Origin: Symbiodinium natans
Taxonomy: Eukaryota > Sar > Dinophyceae > Suessiales > Symbiodiniaceae
NCBI GenBank assembly: GCA_905221605.1
Contig: CAJNDS010002480.1
Location: 317,501 to 381,500 of the forward strand
Reading direction: 5' to 3'
Length of the DNA: 64,000 bases
The notes beneath the pieces are model-generated. The model searched no databases and was not told the DNA's origin. It worked only from the letters and a program-made list of their open reading frames with translations. Of the stretch, positions 45,353 to 54,394 are shown in pieces (positions within the stretch are counted from its first letter, which is position 1; every line of letters begins with the position of its first letter). Made by a program: the position numbers and the translations under genes.

Positions 45353-45734
45353 GGGCGGGCATGCATGCTCTGGCCACTCCCACGCACTGGTAAGAAGGGA
45401 CGTACTCGCGAGCAGGAAGGGGAAGATGTGCACGTGAGCGAGCAAGGGTGTTTCTTTTCTCTTTTTTTTTGGGGGGGGGGGGTTTGCGCTGCAAGATTTC
45501 ATGTTTAGGGTTTCGGGTTTGGGGGTTAGGGTTTAGAGATGGGCTTTTGAAACTCAAGCCAGGGATCTACTTCCCAAAGTGTCAACTTCACTCCCGTTGG
45601 CCAAATGAGATCTAAACAGAGTTTGAGGGTTTTTGGCTGGTGGGGGGGTTTGTGCATATGACGCCTTTCATAGAACCAGCGGACCGACGCTGGCCCAGCA
45701 CGAGTCGGAAACCCTAAAACACTGGGATCTAAGA

Positions 45735-45862
45735 CCGGGATACCCTAAACCCTAAACCCTAAACCCTCTCCCTAAACCCCTAAACCCTAAACCCCTAAAC
45801 CCCTAAACCCCTAAACCCTAAACCCTAAACCCCTAAACCCTAAACCCTAAACCCCTAAACCC
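45735..45862. repeat. CCCTAAA/CCCCTAAA array
   Basis: Mixed 7- and 8-mers. The preceding 45490-45735 has a weak minus open stretch (LVLGQRRSAGSMKGVICTNP at 45650-45710). Confidence 0.92.
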
Positions 45863-45864
45863 TT

Positions 45865-45932
45865 TCTTGGGCTTCCTGGATGCCCTCGCTGGGGTTGGTC
45901 AAAAGATACGATTTCGCTGCGCCGGCCACACT
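45865..45932 (-). CDS. candidate exon
   Basis: The minus strand reads SVAGAAKSYLLTNPSEGIQE then AQE, followed by AG|GGTTTAGGG. Good composition; unknown family. Confidence 0.4.
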
Positions 45933-46101
45933 TTCTCACATCCCCCTGACCCCGCCCTCTCACATTCTTTGCCGCCTAAACCCTATACCCCCGAAACCCG
46001 AAACCCTCAAGCCCGTTAAAAGTCTAGGAAACTCGAAACCCCTAAACCCTAAACCCCAAACCCTAAACCGTGAAATCCAATTCAAAACAAAAAAAGCAAG
46101 G

Positions 46102-46190
46102 CTGAACGAACATGCGGCAGGCGACCGCAACGATCCGCGCCAGCTTGCCGAGCTTGGCGGGCGCTGCCGGCTCCAAAGAACCCCCCTTTT
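46102..46190 (-). CDS. candidate exon beside a duplicated target site
   Basis: The minus strand reads GGSLEPAAPAKLGKLARIVA then VACRMFVQ. Its 5' edge lies inside the 21-bp sequence that is duplicated on the two sides of the neighbouring telomeric block. Confidence 0.42.
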
Positions 46191-46307
46191 GTCTGTCAAC
46201 TGGGTTTAGGGTTTAGGGTTTAGGGTTTAGGGTTTAGGGTTTAGGGTTTAGGGTTTAGGGTTTAGGGTTCATGAACCCACCCAAGGCCCCTTTTGTCTGT
46301 CAACTGG
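46183..46307. repeat. telomeric block inserted with 21-bp flanking duplication
   Basis: CCCCTTTTGTCTGTCAACTG plus one further G occurs at 46183-46203 and again at 46287-46307. Between them are about ten TTTAGGG units (46203-46269) and 17 bp of unique sequence. The perfect duplication is unique sequence, so it is target-site-like. Confidence 0.85.
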
Positions 46308-46309
46308 TG

Positions 46310-46450
46310 GTTTAGGGTCTTAAGGTTTGGGGCTTTAGGGTTTAAGGGTTTGAGGGTTTAGGGTTTTAGGGTTTCAGGGTTTTAGGGATGTAGGGTTTTA
46401 GGGCTTTAGGGCCCTTTAGGGTTTTAGGGTTTTAGGGTTTTAGGTTCAAG
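46310..46450 (+). repeat. degenerate TTTTAGGG-type repeats
   Basis: Mixed GGGTTTTA and GGGTTTA units. The following island 46460-46590 is open on both strands (plus: ITRVSGWRASSILWAAKTAR), strand undecided. Confidence 0.8.
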
Positions 46451-46669
46451 GTTCAAATTCAGGTCTTCTTCGCGGGCATTGAAGCTGGTGTACGAAACCT
46501 AAGCACCAGAATCACTAGAGTGTCTGGCTGGAGAGCTTCCAGCATACTTTGGGCCGCAAAAACCGCGAGATCGCCCGCTGCACAGGAAGAGATTTAGGGT
46601 TTAGGGCTTAGGGTCTAGGGTTTAGGGTCTAGGGTTTAGGGTTTAGGGTTTAGGGTGATGTGGGATCTC

Positions 46670-46755
46670 TAGGAAATGTCCAAATTGTGGCTCCGTGAAT
46701 TATGCCCGTCTAAGATGAAGCACGCTACAGCGCACTCAGTCTCAGAATCACCCTA
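46670..46755. other. unique island open on both strands
   Basis: Minus: DSETECAVACFILDGHNSRS; plus: KLWLRELCPSKMKHATAHSV. Probable exon, strand undecided. Confidence 0.28.
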
Positions 46756-46796
46756 GGCCCTAAACCCTAAACTCTGAACAAGGACGCCATGAAGAT

Positions 46797-46890
46797 AACC
46801 CTAAACCCTAAACCCTAAACCCTAAACCCTAAATCCTAAACCCTAAACCCTAAACCCTAAACCCTAAACCCTAAACCCTAAACCCTAAAC
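46797..46890. repeat. CCCTAAA array
   Basis: About 13 units with one CCTAAAT variant. Confidence 0.95.
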
Positions 46891-46965
46891 TGGGCAGTGC
46901 ACTGAGAATCCATCGTAAGCCTCGCGGAACCGGTCTTTCGCTGCTGCGCGTTAAAAAGCGCAGAA
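46890..46965 (-). CDS. candidate 26-codon exon
   Basis: The minus strand reads CSALFNAQQRKTGSARLTMD then SQCTAQ, ending CAG directly before TTTAGGG on the coding strand. CCCTAAA left, TTTAGGG right. Confidence 0.38.
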
Positions 46966-46970
46966 CAGTT

Positions 46971-47229
46971 AGGGTTTAGGGTTTAGGGTTTAGGGTTTAG
47001 GGTTTAGGGTTTAGGGTTTAGGGTTTAGGGTTTAGGGTTTAGGGTTTAGGGTTTAGGGTTTAGGGTTTAGGGTTTAGGGTTTATGGGTTTAGGGTTTAGG
47101 GTTTAGGGTTTAGGGTTTAGGGTTTAGGGTTTAGGGTTTAGGGTTTAGGGTTTAGGGTTTAGGGTTTAGGGTTTAGGGTTTAGGGTTTAGGGTTTAGGGT
47201 TTAGGGTTTAGGGTTTAGGGTTTAGGGTT
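46971..47229 (+). repeat. longest TTTAGGG array of the window
   Basis: About 37 near-perfect units over 259 bp with one 8-bp unit at 47083. Confidence 0.97.
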
Positions 47230-47304
47230 GAGTATCTGGGCATCCACGTCGGGACCCCGCAAAGTCGAAAACTGCGGGAGTCCACGTCTAAGGAGAGCCG
47301 CTGA
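47230..47304 (+). CDS. candidate plus-strand terminal exon
   Basis: The plus strand reads EYLGIHVGTPQSRKLRESTS then KESR and TGA. It directly follows the array, whose last TTTAG|GG could be the acceptor. Confidence 0.36.
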   Translation, partial: EYLGIHVGTPQSRKLRESTSKESR

Positions 47305-47439
47305 ATGTGAAACAAAACAAGCGGGAGCATCTCAATCTGAAGGCCTCGCAGGTATAAACCCTAAACCCTAAACCCTAAACTCTAAAATCCCTTAACAACC
47401 CTAAAGCCTTAAAGAAGGCAGAGAAAAGACCATTGCAGG

Positions 47440-47515
47440 ATTTGTAGGGTTTAGGGTTTAGGGTTTAGGGTTTAGGGTTTAGGGTTTAGGGTTTAGGGTT
47501 TAGTGTTTAGGGCTT
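47440..47515 (+). repeat. TTTAGGG array
   Basis: About ten units; a short CCCTAAA block lies at 47356-47380. Confidence 0.93.
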
Positions 47516-47532
47516 ACGGACTGCTGGGTTAC

Positions 47533-47603
47533 CTCATCCGCTGGGTATGCTGCAGTGTCACACTGACACCAAGTGATGCTAGGACGGACTGGCCGGGGCA
47601 ATG
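47533..47603 (-). CDS. candidate exon with GTAACC donor
   Basis: The minus strand reads PRPVRPSITWCQCDTAAYPA then DE|GTAACC. Unknown family. Confidence 0.36.
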
Positions 47604-47764
47604 ACTCCTAAACCGTAAGTTTTAGGGCTTTCGGGGTTTTAGGCTTCCAGGTTTTAGGGTTTTAGGGCTTGCAGAGTTTGAGGGGTTTCGGTTTCCAGGG
47701 TTTTTGGCTTTAGAGTAGGCATTGCCAGAAACAAAAATCCTGATTTGCCGCTTCTCTTACTGCT

Positions 47765-47850
47765 GCTTAGTAGGGAATGAGGGAATGAGGCACCCCATAT
47801 CCCCCTATATACACCCTCTGAGAGCCTATACAGGGTACCTCATTCCCCTC
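47765..47850. mobile_element. small inverted-repeat element
   Basis: GGGAATGAGGCACCC (47776-47794 region) faces its inverse GGGTACCTCATTCCC (47834-47848). It is related in wording to family-B elements (GGGAATAAGGGACTACTCC). 47605-47760 holds degenerate repeats. Confidence 0.5.
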
Positions 47851-48111
47851 AACCCTAGACCCTAAACCCTAAACCCTAAACCCTCTGAAACCCTGAACTC
47901 CAATCCTGGAGGGCTCCTCGATGAAAGCGCACCTAAGGTCTAGGGCTTAGTGTTGGGTGTCCACATGCGCAAGAGAGTGGGAGAGAGGACGGAGAAGGCG
48001 AGAGAGGGAGATGTAGGTACAGAGAGGAGGGAGAGAGGGCGGGAGAGAGGGTTTAGGGTTAACCTAAACACTAAACCCTAAACCCTAAACCCTAAACCCC
48101 AGACCCTGAAC

Positions 48112-48190
48112 CCTAAGTTCAACCCAGAACCTCACAAGTAGCGGGCCTTGCCGCACGGCTGAAAAGGGCGACAGTGGCATCTCAGAGTGG
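48112..48190 (+). CDS. candidate exon
   Basis: The plus strand reads VQPRTSQVAGLAARLKRATV then ASQSGR. 47950-48050 before it is a purine-rich GAGAGAGG tract. Confidence 0.33.
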
Positions 48191-48372
48191 CAGAGGGTCT
48201 AGGTTTAGGGTTTGGAGTCTAGGGTTCAGGGTGTCCTAGTTTGGTGATTACTTTTTCGTATATGAAAATTGCTCTTATAGCTTGCTTGTTTTTGATGGTA
48301 TTATGAGAGGTCCCCTTTTGGTTCAGAAAGCTTTTAATACCCTACACCCAGTCCAACATTGTCCCCTGCGAC

Positions 48373-48430
48373 CGGTGGCTCAGGCAGCTCTCTTATGCTG
48401 GAGAGCTCCGAGGGCGGCTCGACCTGAACC
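48373..48430 (-). CDS. candidate exon
   Basis: The minus strand reads VEPPSELSSIRELPEPPVAG after TTCAG. Pro/Glu-rich. Confidence 0.35.
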
Positions 48431-48514
48431 CCAAACCCCAAAGCCTAAACCCTAAACCCCAAACCCCAAACCCTAAACCCTAAACCCCAAACCCCAAACC
48501 TCAGACCCTAAACC

Positions 48515-48561
48515 CGATGGTTCGCTATCTTCACCTTGCGCACCGTCACCACAGCCTCCAT
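48515..48561 (-). CDS. candidate first exon with ATG
   Basis: ATG at 48559-48561 on the minus strand opens MEAVVTVRKVKIANHR, ending just before TTTAGGG-type repeats that precede the 48373-48430 candidate. The two could be consecutive exons; CCCCAAA/CCCTAAA repeats fill the gap at 48430-48512. Confidence 0.38.
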
Positions 48562-48601
48562 TCTGCCAAAGTACAACACTAAACCCAAAACCACTTAAGA
48601 A

Positions 48602-48763
48602 CTAGACCCAGGAGTAACCTAGGGTTTAGGGTTTAGGGTGTAGGGTTTGGGGTTTAGGGCGACCCAGGAGTAACCTAGGAATAGAAAGGGTGCCCTTTTA
48701 GGAGGATTATAAGGGAAACTCAACCTTAAAAGAAGGGAATAAGGGACTACTCCAGGTCCTAGA
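48602..48763. mobile_element. short inverted-repeat element, family B, with telomeric block at its end
   Basis: Left end CTAGACCCAGGAGTAACC and right end GGACTACTCCAGGTCCTAG form terminal inverted repeats. The first 19 bp recur: 48605-48623 and 48661-48679 (GACCCAGGAGTAACCTAGG). The copies flank 37 bp of TTTAGGG-type sequence, so a telomeric block was inserted with a 19-bp duplication. Confidence 0.8.
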
Positions 48764-48942
48764 TAAACATCGGAAGCAAAGGGAGTGAAGACAGTTGCTT
48801 GGTTTCCCAGTGACCTTTGTGCAAGACGTTGGTTACTGTTGTTTTTTATAAAGGAGCCCAAAATCAAAGAAAGTGCAAAAGGATCCGAAACACTAAGCCC
48901 TACAGCCCCCCAAGGGCAAAGGGGTTACCTCTGGGCTACCTA

Positions 48943-48992
48943 AACCCTAAACCCTAAACCCTAAACCCTAAACCCTAAACCCTAAACCCTAA
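48943..48992. repeat. CCCTAAA array
   Basis: Seven units; 48764-48940 has no clear gene. Confidence 0.93.
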
Positions 48993-48994
48993 GG

Positions 48995-49065
48995 AGGTTA
49001 GGTGCCGGGCGGACGATGAACTGGAAGACGCGACCGATCCAACTGTCGAACCTCAGGCGTTTTAC
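48995..49065 (-). CDS. candidate exon
   Basis: The minus strand reads KRLRFDSWIGRVFQFIVRPA then P. Hydrophobic/basic. CCCTAAA on its left. Confidence 0.37.
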
Positions 49066-49097
49066 CCTAAGGGCTCTTGGAGATTCTGGGGTTTGGG

Positions 49098-49205
49098 GCT
49101 AAACCCTAAACCCTAAACCTTAAACCCTAAACCCTAAACCCTAAACCCTAAACCCTAAACCCTGGGTACGTTTGGAGTTTAGGGTTTAGGGTTGAGGGTT
49201 TAGAA
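49098..49205. repeat. CCCTAAA array then short TTTAGGG
   Basis: 49098-49160 CCCTAAA; 49175-49205 TTTAGGG. 49206-49530 is degenerate and no gene is seen. Confidence 0.9.
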
Positions 49206-49529
49206 AGCATTGGCAGGGACTAGGCTTACATAGGGGAGTTTGGAGTTTGTAGGGCGTAGGGTCTGTTGCGGTTTGGGGTATCAGGGGGTTTAAGGTTTAG
49301 GCTCTTATAAGGTGTTTTGGGGGGTTTGCTGCTCAAGGGATCATTTTGAATGCCCCGCAACCCTCCTAACCCTGAAGGCTTACTTGGGATTTTTGAGGGT
49401 TTAGGGTCTTCATACATGAACCGGAAGCCCTGACAACCCTAAACCCGGTAATGAGAAGCGTGAAGGACGTCAGGGTACGGACCTGGGGTTCCCAGGAAGT
49501 AAGCAGGAGAGCTTCGGGCTTACATGCAG

Positions 49530-49775
49530 AGTTTAGGGTTTAGGGTTAGGGTTTAGGGTTTAGGGCTTAGGGTTTAGGGTTTAGGCTTTAGGCTTTAGGC
49601 TTTAGGCTTTAGGCTTTAGGCTTCAGGCTTCAGGCTTTAGGCTTCAGGCTTTAGGCTTCAGGCTTTAGGCTTTAGGCTTTAGGCTTTAGGCTTTAGGCTT
49701 TAGGCTTTAGGGTTTAGGCTTTAGGGTTTAGGGTTTAGGGTTTAGGGTTTAGGGTTTAGGGTTTAGGGTTTAGGG
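49530..49775 (+). repeat. TTTAGGG with homogenised TTTAGGC core
   Basis: About 19 TTTAGGC/TTCAGGC units (49583-49712) lie between TTTAGGG blocks. TTTAGGC appears to be an amplified last-base variant. Confidence 0.95.
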
Positions 49776-49777
49776 CG

Positions 49778-49957
49778 TCTCGCCGCGCAGCGGCAGTAAG
49801 TACCATGTGTAAATGGCGCCCCTACACACCCAGGGGGTGTGGGGGGGCGGCATGTCACGCGAAGGCATCTGTTTTCAATGTAATCCAACAATTTCATTGG
49901 TGCTGGGTTCTTTCTCCCCACCCGCTGTGAGCTTTCACAGGCCACCACCCAAAGCAC
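49778..49957 (-). CDS. candidate exon, Cys-rich
   Basis: The minus strand is open for 60 codons: VGRKNPAPMKLLDYIENRCL then RVTCRPPTPPGCVGAPFTHG and TYCRCAARR. Five Cys residues in the C-terminal half; no recognised finger pattern. Confidence 0.4.
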
Positions 49958-50029
49958 TACCTTTTAGGGTTTAGGGCTGTCGCCCTCAATTCCCACCATT
50001 GCTTTCCCACAAAGGCGTGGTGAAGGTAG

Positions 50030-50150
50030 CGGGGCGGGGGTCAGGAGGGTAGGCCAGGGGGGGGGCGGCGCGGGGGGCGGGGGGTGGGAGGAGCGGGGCG
50101 GGGGAGGTGGGGGCGGGGGAGGTGGGGGCGGGCGGAGGGGGGCGGGATGG
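50030..50150. repeat. G-rich tract, quadruplex-prone
   Basis: Repeated GGGGCGGGGGAGGTGGGGGC words on the plus strand. The proline-rich minus ORF is its translation. Confidence 0.85.
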
Positions 50151-50447
50151 GCGCCACCTTGGTGGCCTAGTGGCGAGGCGAGCCCTAGCAGCTCTCTATT
50201 CGACCATTCTCCAATGGCTCCACCCATTGTCCATCCAGTACAGGCGGGGTGGGTACGGCCCAAGCAGGCCGGGTGGGAATTTCGGGTTTAGGGTTTAGGA
50301 TTTAGGGTTTGAGGTTTCGGGCTTGGATGCTCGAGGGGCTGAATTAGGGGCCTGGTTCAGAACTGGTGCTTGGGGTTCAAGGGCCATCGTGTGGTCACTG
50401 CTCTAGAGGATGCTCCCTTCTTAGGATCACTCATTTGTAGAGAACTC

Positions 50448-50521
50448 CCTAAACCCTAAACCCTAAACCCTAAACCCTAAACCCTAAACCCCAAACCCTA
50501 AACCCTAAACCCTAAACCCTG
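50448..50521. repeat. CCCTAAA array
   Basis: About ten units. 50160-50445 shows no strong gene; a weak plus frame (RRALAALYSTILQWLHPLSI) crosses 50175-50260. Confidence 0.93.
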
Positions 50522-50567
50522 ACCATGTTGCTAACTGTCTTCGCAAGGCGCCCGTAGATGGTCTAGA
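50521..50567 (-). CDS. candidate short exon
   Basis: The minus strand reads TIYGRLAKTVSNMVR after AATCTAG and before GGTTTAGGG. Confidence 0.35.
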
Positions 50568-50659
50568 TTTTGGCTAATTAGTCAGGAGTTTCGGGTGCTA
50601 GGGTTATGGGTTTTAGGGCTTGGGACCCACGTGGGCTTCAATCCGGGGCTTCCAAACAC

Positions 50660-50810
50660 TCCAAACCCTAAACCCAGAAACCCCTAAACCCCCAAACCCC
50701 TAAACCCCTAAACCCCTAGACCCCTAGACCCCTAAACCCCTAAACCCCTACACCCCGAAACCCCTAAACCCCTAAACCCCTAAACCCCTAAAAACCCTAG
50801 CCAAAAAACA
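50660..50810. repeat. CCCCTAAA 8-mer array
   Basis: About 17 mostly CCCCTAAA/CCCCTAGA units. Confidence 0.93.
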
Positions 50811-51043
50811 CTAGAGACCCAAGATCCCCAATGAGCCGAGCCACCACTGCGCGTTAAGTCTCGTCCGCCCTGGGCGTGGCTAACTCCTACGTAGGGAAAT
50901 GAATCTCTAAGCCACATGGCTTATTATAGGGTTTAGGGTTTAGGGGGGTTTCCGGAAATAAGGTACCTTCGTGGGGTCCTTACTAGAAGGGAATCCTACT
51001 ATGTGGAGGGTCTATTCGCGTGCCTAAACCCAGCGCTGAGAGA

Positions 51044-51091
51044 ATGGCGCAAGTCCCCCGGAAGAAGGGGGGGAATTGGAAGCACAGCACG
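51044..51091 (+). CDS. candidate first exon with GTAAGC donor
   Basis: ATG 51044-51046 opens MAQVPRKKGGNWKHST, followed by GTAAGC. A good donor consensus; basic N-terminus. The exon at 51418-51490 could follow. Confidence 0.4.
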
Positions 51092-51167
51092 GTAAGCCGA
51101 TGTATATAGTTGCCAGGAGCCTCAAAAGCAGCAACACCTTAACGTGAATCCTAAACCATAGATGCCC

Positions 51168-51263
51168 TACTTGGAGGTTCGTGGTAAAGCGCCCTAATAA
51201 GGTCATAAGTACAGTTGTAAGTACAGGTATAATTGGTTAAAAGGTACTATGAACCTCTAAGTA
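51168..51263. mobile_element. short inverted-repeat element, family C, uninterrupted copy
   Basis: Left arm TACTTGGAGGTTCGTGGTAA, right arm GGTACTATGAACCTCTAAGTA (inverse), with GTACAGTTGTAAGTACAGGT inside. It gives the pre-insertion form of 15730-15932 and 30333-30509. Confidence 0.72.
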
Positions 51264-51324
51264 CGAATGTAAACGCTGCTCCATGAGGTCCATGTACCCT
51301 AGATTTGTGGCTTCAGGACCCCTG

Positions 51325-51395
51325 GGTTTAGGGTTTAGGGCTTAGGGCTTAGGGCTTAGGGCTTAGGGCTTAGGGTTTAGGGTTTAGGGTTTAAG
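51325..51395 (+). repeat. TTTAGGG with CTTAGGG core
   Basis: TTTAGGG, five GGGCTTA units, then TTTAGGG. Confidence 0.93.
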
Positions 51396-51417
51396 GCTTC
51401 AGGGTTAGGATGCTTAG

Positions 51418-51490
51418 GTACGTGGAACCTCCCGCTACCCGGATACCTACGTGGACGATTACAACCCCTGGAAGAGCATGCTAGGGGGAG
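51418..51490 (+). CDS. candidate exon
   Basis: The plus strand reads VRGTSRYPDTYVDDYNPWKS then MLGGG after TTAG. Aromatic-rich and convincing. It ends in a G15 run. Confidence 0.43.
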
Positions 51491-51539
51491 GGGGGGGGGG
51501 GGGCTAGAGGGCTTCTAAAGGGCTTAGGGTTACATACCA

Positions 51540-51755
51540 TGTTAGGGCCTTTACGAGTAAACACCTCGGGCATCTCCAGTGTGGTCCATGCCCAGTGGCG
51601 GCGATAGCCGAAAAGGTAACGCTTCTTAGCGCGGTAGTACATTCAGCTCTTTCGGCCGCGCACAAAAGGCGTCTAGCGGCGCGGCGAAGCCAACCATGAA
51701 GCCCACAGCTGCGAACATCAGATCATGCCGAGTCATTTCCTGAATCTTCTGAGAA
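51540..51755 (-). CDS. two abutting candidate exons or a frameshifted exon, small membrane protein-like
   Basis: The minus strand reads KIQEMTRHDLMFAAVGFMVG then FAAPLDAFCARPKE (one hydrophobic segment), stop at about 51629. In another frame the ATG at 51640-51642 opens MYYRAKKRYLFGYRRHWAWT then TLEMPEVFTRKGPNMVC. Both are strongly protein-like. A short unspliced intron, a 1-bp indel or two genes could explain it. No family recognised. Confidence 0.45.
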
Positions 51756-51779
51756 CCTGCAGCGATTACATATAACGAG

Positions 51780-52210
51780 TATTATAGTTTAGGGTTCGGG
51801 CTTCGGGTTTTGGGCTTAGGCCTCAGAGATGATGTAGGGTTTCAGGGCTTTCGGGATGTAGGATTTCGGAATTTGAGCGTTAGGGGTTTAGGGTTTACGG
51901 CTGAAGGGCTGCTAGGATTTTGAGTTCAAGGGTCCCTAAAAGGAGGCCTGGTACATCCCTGTGATTCAATCCTACGCTTAAGCCCCAGCCCACCCTAAAC
52001 CATAAACCCCTACATCCCTGAATTCCTGAAACCCTAAACCCCGAAAGCCCTAAACCCTTCATTGCTTAATCCCGAAACCGTGCTCCCTATTCCCTAAACC
52101 CCAAATTTCCTCCTTGAACCCCACAGTCCAGCAAAATCTCAAACCCCTAAACCCTGAACCCTAAACCCTAAACCACAACCCCTGAACCTGAACCCTAAGC
52201 CCCCTGGTTC
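51780..52210. other. degenerate TTTAGGG then CCCTAAA-like text
   Basis: Decayed units in both orientations with no gene seen. Confidence 0.6.
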
Positions 52211-52214
52211 TTAA

Positions 52215-52285
52215 GGTCCTCGAACCCCCTCCCCGCCCCAGCTGAGGCGGGCGCACTCAGGCTGTGCCTGTCGCAGCTGCATGTC
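52215..52285 (-). CDS. candidate exon
   Basis: The minus strand reads DMQLRQAQPECARLSWGGEG then VRGP and TAA. CCCTAAA-like left, TTTAGGG right. Confidence 0.34.
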
Positions 52286-52730
52286 AGGGTTTAGGGTTTA
52301 GGGTTTAGGGGTATAGGGGTTTAGGGGTTTAGGGGTTTAGGTGTTTAGGTGTTTAGGTGTTTAGGGTTTGGGGGATTAGGGGTTTCGGGTTTAGGGTTTA
52401 GGGTTTGGGGTTTAGGGTTATGGTTTAGGGTTTATATAGGGTTAGGGTGTAGGTGTTTACAGTTTAGGGGATTAGGGGTTAGGGGATTAGGGGCTTAGGG
52501 GTTTGGGTTTAGGGTATAAAGTTTAAGGGCTTCGGGCTTAGGGTTTGGGGTTCAGGTTTCGGATTTAGGAGATTAGGGGTTCAGGGGTTTAGGTTTAGGG
52601 GCTTAGGGGTTAGGGTTTTGGGGCTGAGGGGTTCACACTTTAGGGGTTCGGGTTTCCGATTAGGGGTTTATGGTTTCAGACTTGAGTGTTTAGGGCCTGG
52701 AGGTTTATGGGTTTGAGGGTTGGGGCTGGG
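52286..52730 (+). repeat. TTTAGGG/TTTAGGGG/TTTAGGTG variants
   Basis: Short blocks of several unit types, increasingly decayed. Confidence 0.85.
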
Positions 52731-52829
52731 TGGGCGCCGAATAAAGGCTGGACGACATTACTAAACCCTGAAGCCTGATCCACAAAGCCTCAACCCTAAA
52801 ACCCTAATAACCCAAAACCCTAAACCCAA

Positions 52830-52972
52830 AGAGTGTCATTTCGGAATGCCATACGACAGTGGCTTGTCGTAAGATCCCACAACCACCTCAAGAACACACG
52901 TATCAACCTACCAACGGCCAAAAAATCGTGGGGAATGGCCAAGAAACCATGGGCAACAGCCAAAAAAGGTTT
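52830..52972 (+). CDS. candidate basic exon
   Basis: The plus strand is open for about 48 codons: RVSFRNAIRQWLVVRSHNHL then KNTRINLPTAKKSWGMAKKP. The end has a short repeat (AKKSWGM, AKKPWAT). Unknown. Confidence 0.36.
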
Positions 52973-52974
52973 AG

Positions 52975-53120
52975 GACCAGGGTTTACGGTATAGGGGGTT
53001 CAAGGCTTAAGGGGTTTATGGGGTTTAGGGTTTAAGAGGTTGAGGGGGGTTAGGGTTTAAGGGGTTGGGGGGTAGGGGGTTTAGGGGGTGTAGGGTGTAG
53101 TACTTAGGGAGGCTAGGGGC
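52975..53120 (+). repeat. degenerate TTTAGGGG-type repeats
   Basis: GGGGTTTA-like words without a clean array. Confidence 0.7.
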
Positions 53121-53189
53121 TTTGCAGTTGAAACACCACACCCTGAACCCTAAACCGCAAGTTTAGGGCCTACAGTTCAGGGCCCCTTG

Positions 53190-53365
53190 CCTACTTTGGA
53201 GTAGACCCTGGAAAAAAACGTATGTACATGTATGTACGCTTTAGATAAAAGTAGCTCTGATAGGAATAGACCCCAGAGCAACCTAGGTATAAACAGGGTG
53301 CCCTTTCTGCCTAAAAGGGAAGTATAAGGGACCCTAAACCCCCCAAAAAAGGGAATGAGGCCTCC
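53190..53365. mobile_element. inverted-repeat element remnants, family B and relatives
   Basis: CCTACTTTGGAGTAGACCCT then GGAAAAAAA (53192-53220) recurs at 58590-58617. GAGCAACCTAGGTATAAACA then GGGTGCCC (53277-53305) matches the family-B interior at 48670-48695. Confidence 0.6.
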
Positions 53366-53446
53366 AAACCCTAAACCCTAAACCCTAAACCCTAAACCCT
53401 AAACCCTATTAAAGAATAGTACTCCAAACCCAGCCCTTCGCCACTA

Positions 53447-53518
53447 CTCACCAGCCTGCGACCAGAAGCTGCCGGCGCGGAGATGGGCGTCATGATGCCA
53501 CGCCTTCCGCACAGCTAC
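53447..53518 (-). CDS. candidate exon with GTGAGT donor
   Basis: The minus strand reads VAVRKAWHHDAHLRAGSFWS then QAG|GTGAGT, after TCAG. Clean borders. Confidence 0.45.
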
Positions 53519-53593
53519 TGAGGACACCCCTAATTAAACCCTAAACCCTAAACCGTAGACCATAAACCCTAAACCCTAAACCCTAAACCCTAG

Positions 53594-53693
53594 ATCAAGT
53601 GAACAAGCAACCCCAACTCCCGAAAAATTGCGCCTCGTGATGGAAGGCGTGGTTTCGTTGGAGATCTCGGAGTACCTGTGTAGAAGGTTTTAG
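53594..53693 (+). CDS. candidate terminal exon
   Basis: The plus strand reads SSEQATPTPEKLRLVMEGVV then SLEISEYLCRRF and TAG; acceptor CCCTAG|A formed by a telomere-like unit. Convincing composition. Confidence 0.45.
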
Positions 53694-53942
53694 GGCTTGG
53701 GAAGCAAAACCCTAAGCGTATCCAGCTCCCACCACTTCTGTTATGAAACCGTCTCCTATCCTACTTGTGCTTTCATACAAACTGAGTATGAGATGCTCGT
53801 TTCGATGCCGGCTGCTTCTACACTGTCACTTTTGGAGTCAAAGATACCCGAACGCAGAATAAGGCAACATGTATAAGTTTTGAGTCGTTTTGAGCCAGTT
53901 TTTGAGGGCCTCAAGTAACTATACAATGCCTTTATTTGCAGC

Positions 53943-54158
53943 ATGGCTTTGGGATCCACACTTGGCCTGAACCGCCCCTGGCCCGACAAAGCCCATCAGC
54001 GCCCAGCAGCACCCCTACACGCCGGGCCGAAAGCGCACGCTAACCTAAGGGTTGGAAGCCCATGCTGTCCGGGCAAGGGGCTGACCCTGCTCGCTGAGAT
54101 GTCATGCTGCATTCAAGTATCTTATTGGACAAAGAGCAGCCGTCGACAAAAGATATGA
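53943..54158 (+). CDS. small ORF after a strong 3' splice-site-like sequence
   Basis: 71 codons from ATG 53943-53945, preceded by CCTTTATTTGCAG|C: MALGSTLGLNRPWPDKAHQR then PAAPLHAGPKAHANLRVGSP. Ends TGA. Unknown; possibly a coding first exon after a 5'-UTR intron. Confidence 0.36.
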   Translation: MALGSTLGLNRPWPDKAHQRPAAPLHAGPKAHANLRVGSPCCPGKGLTLLAEMSCCIQVSYWTKSSRRQKI

Positions 54159-54163
54159 CAACC

Positions 54164-54394
54164 TCACAAGTCAGAGCTGTTCACAGGCACACATTCCCAG
54201 ACATTGGGGGGAGGGAGGAGGGCATTGCTGAATTTGCGTTGTCTCTTGTATTTTGGTAAAGCCATGTAGCCGTGGTTCCAGGGGTCAAGGCTGGGGGGGC
54301 TTCGGGTCAAAAAGTTCTTGCGCAATGGAACTCGAAACGGGGCACGCGGCATACCTTCGAGACTCAGGTTTTGGTTGTAGAATCTCAAGACCAA
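54164..54394 (-). CDS. candidate exon or small ORF
   Basis: The minus strand is open for 76 codons: MPRAPFRVPLRKNFLTRSPP then SLDPWNHGYMALPKYKRQRK and FSNALLPPPNVWECVPVNSS, then TGA. An internal ATG is available. Unknown; downstream 54440-54940 has overlapping low-complexity ORFs on both strands that I do not call. Confidence 0.38.
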   Translation of the reverse strand: MVLRFYNQNLSLEGMPRAPFRVPLRKNFLTRSPPSLDPWNHGYMALPKYKRQRKFSNALLPPPNVWECVPVNSSDL

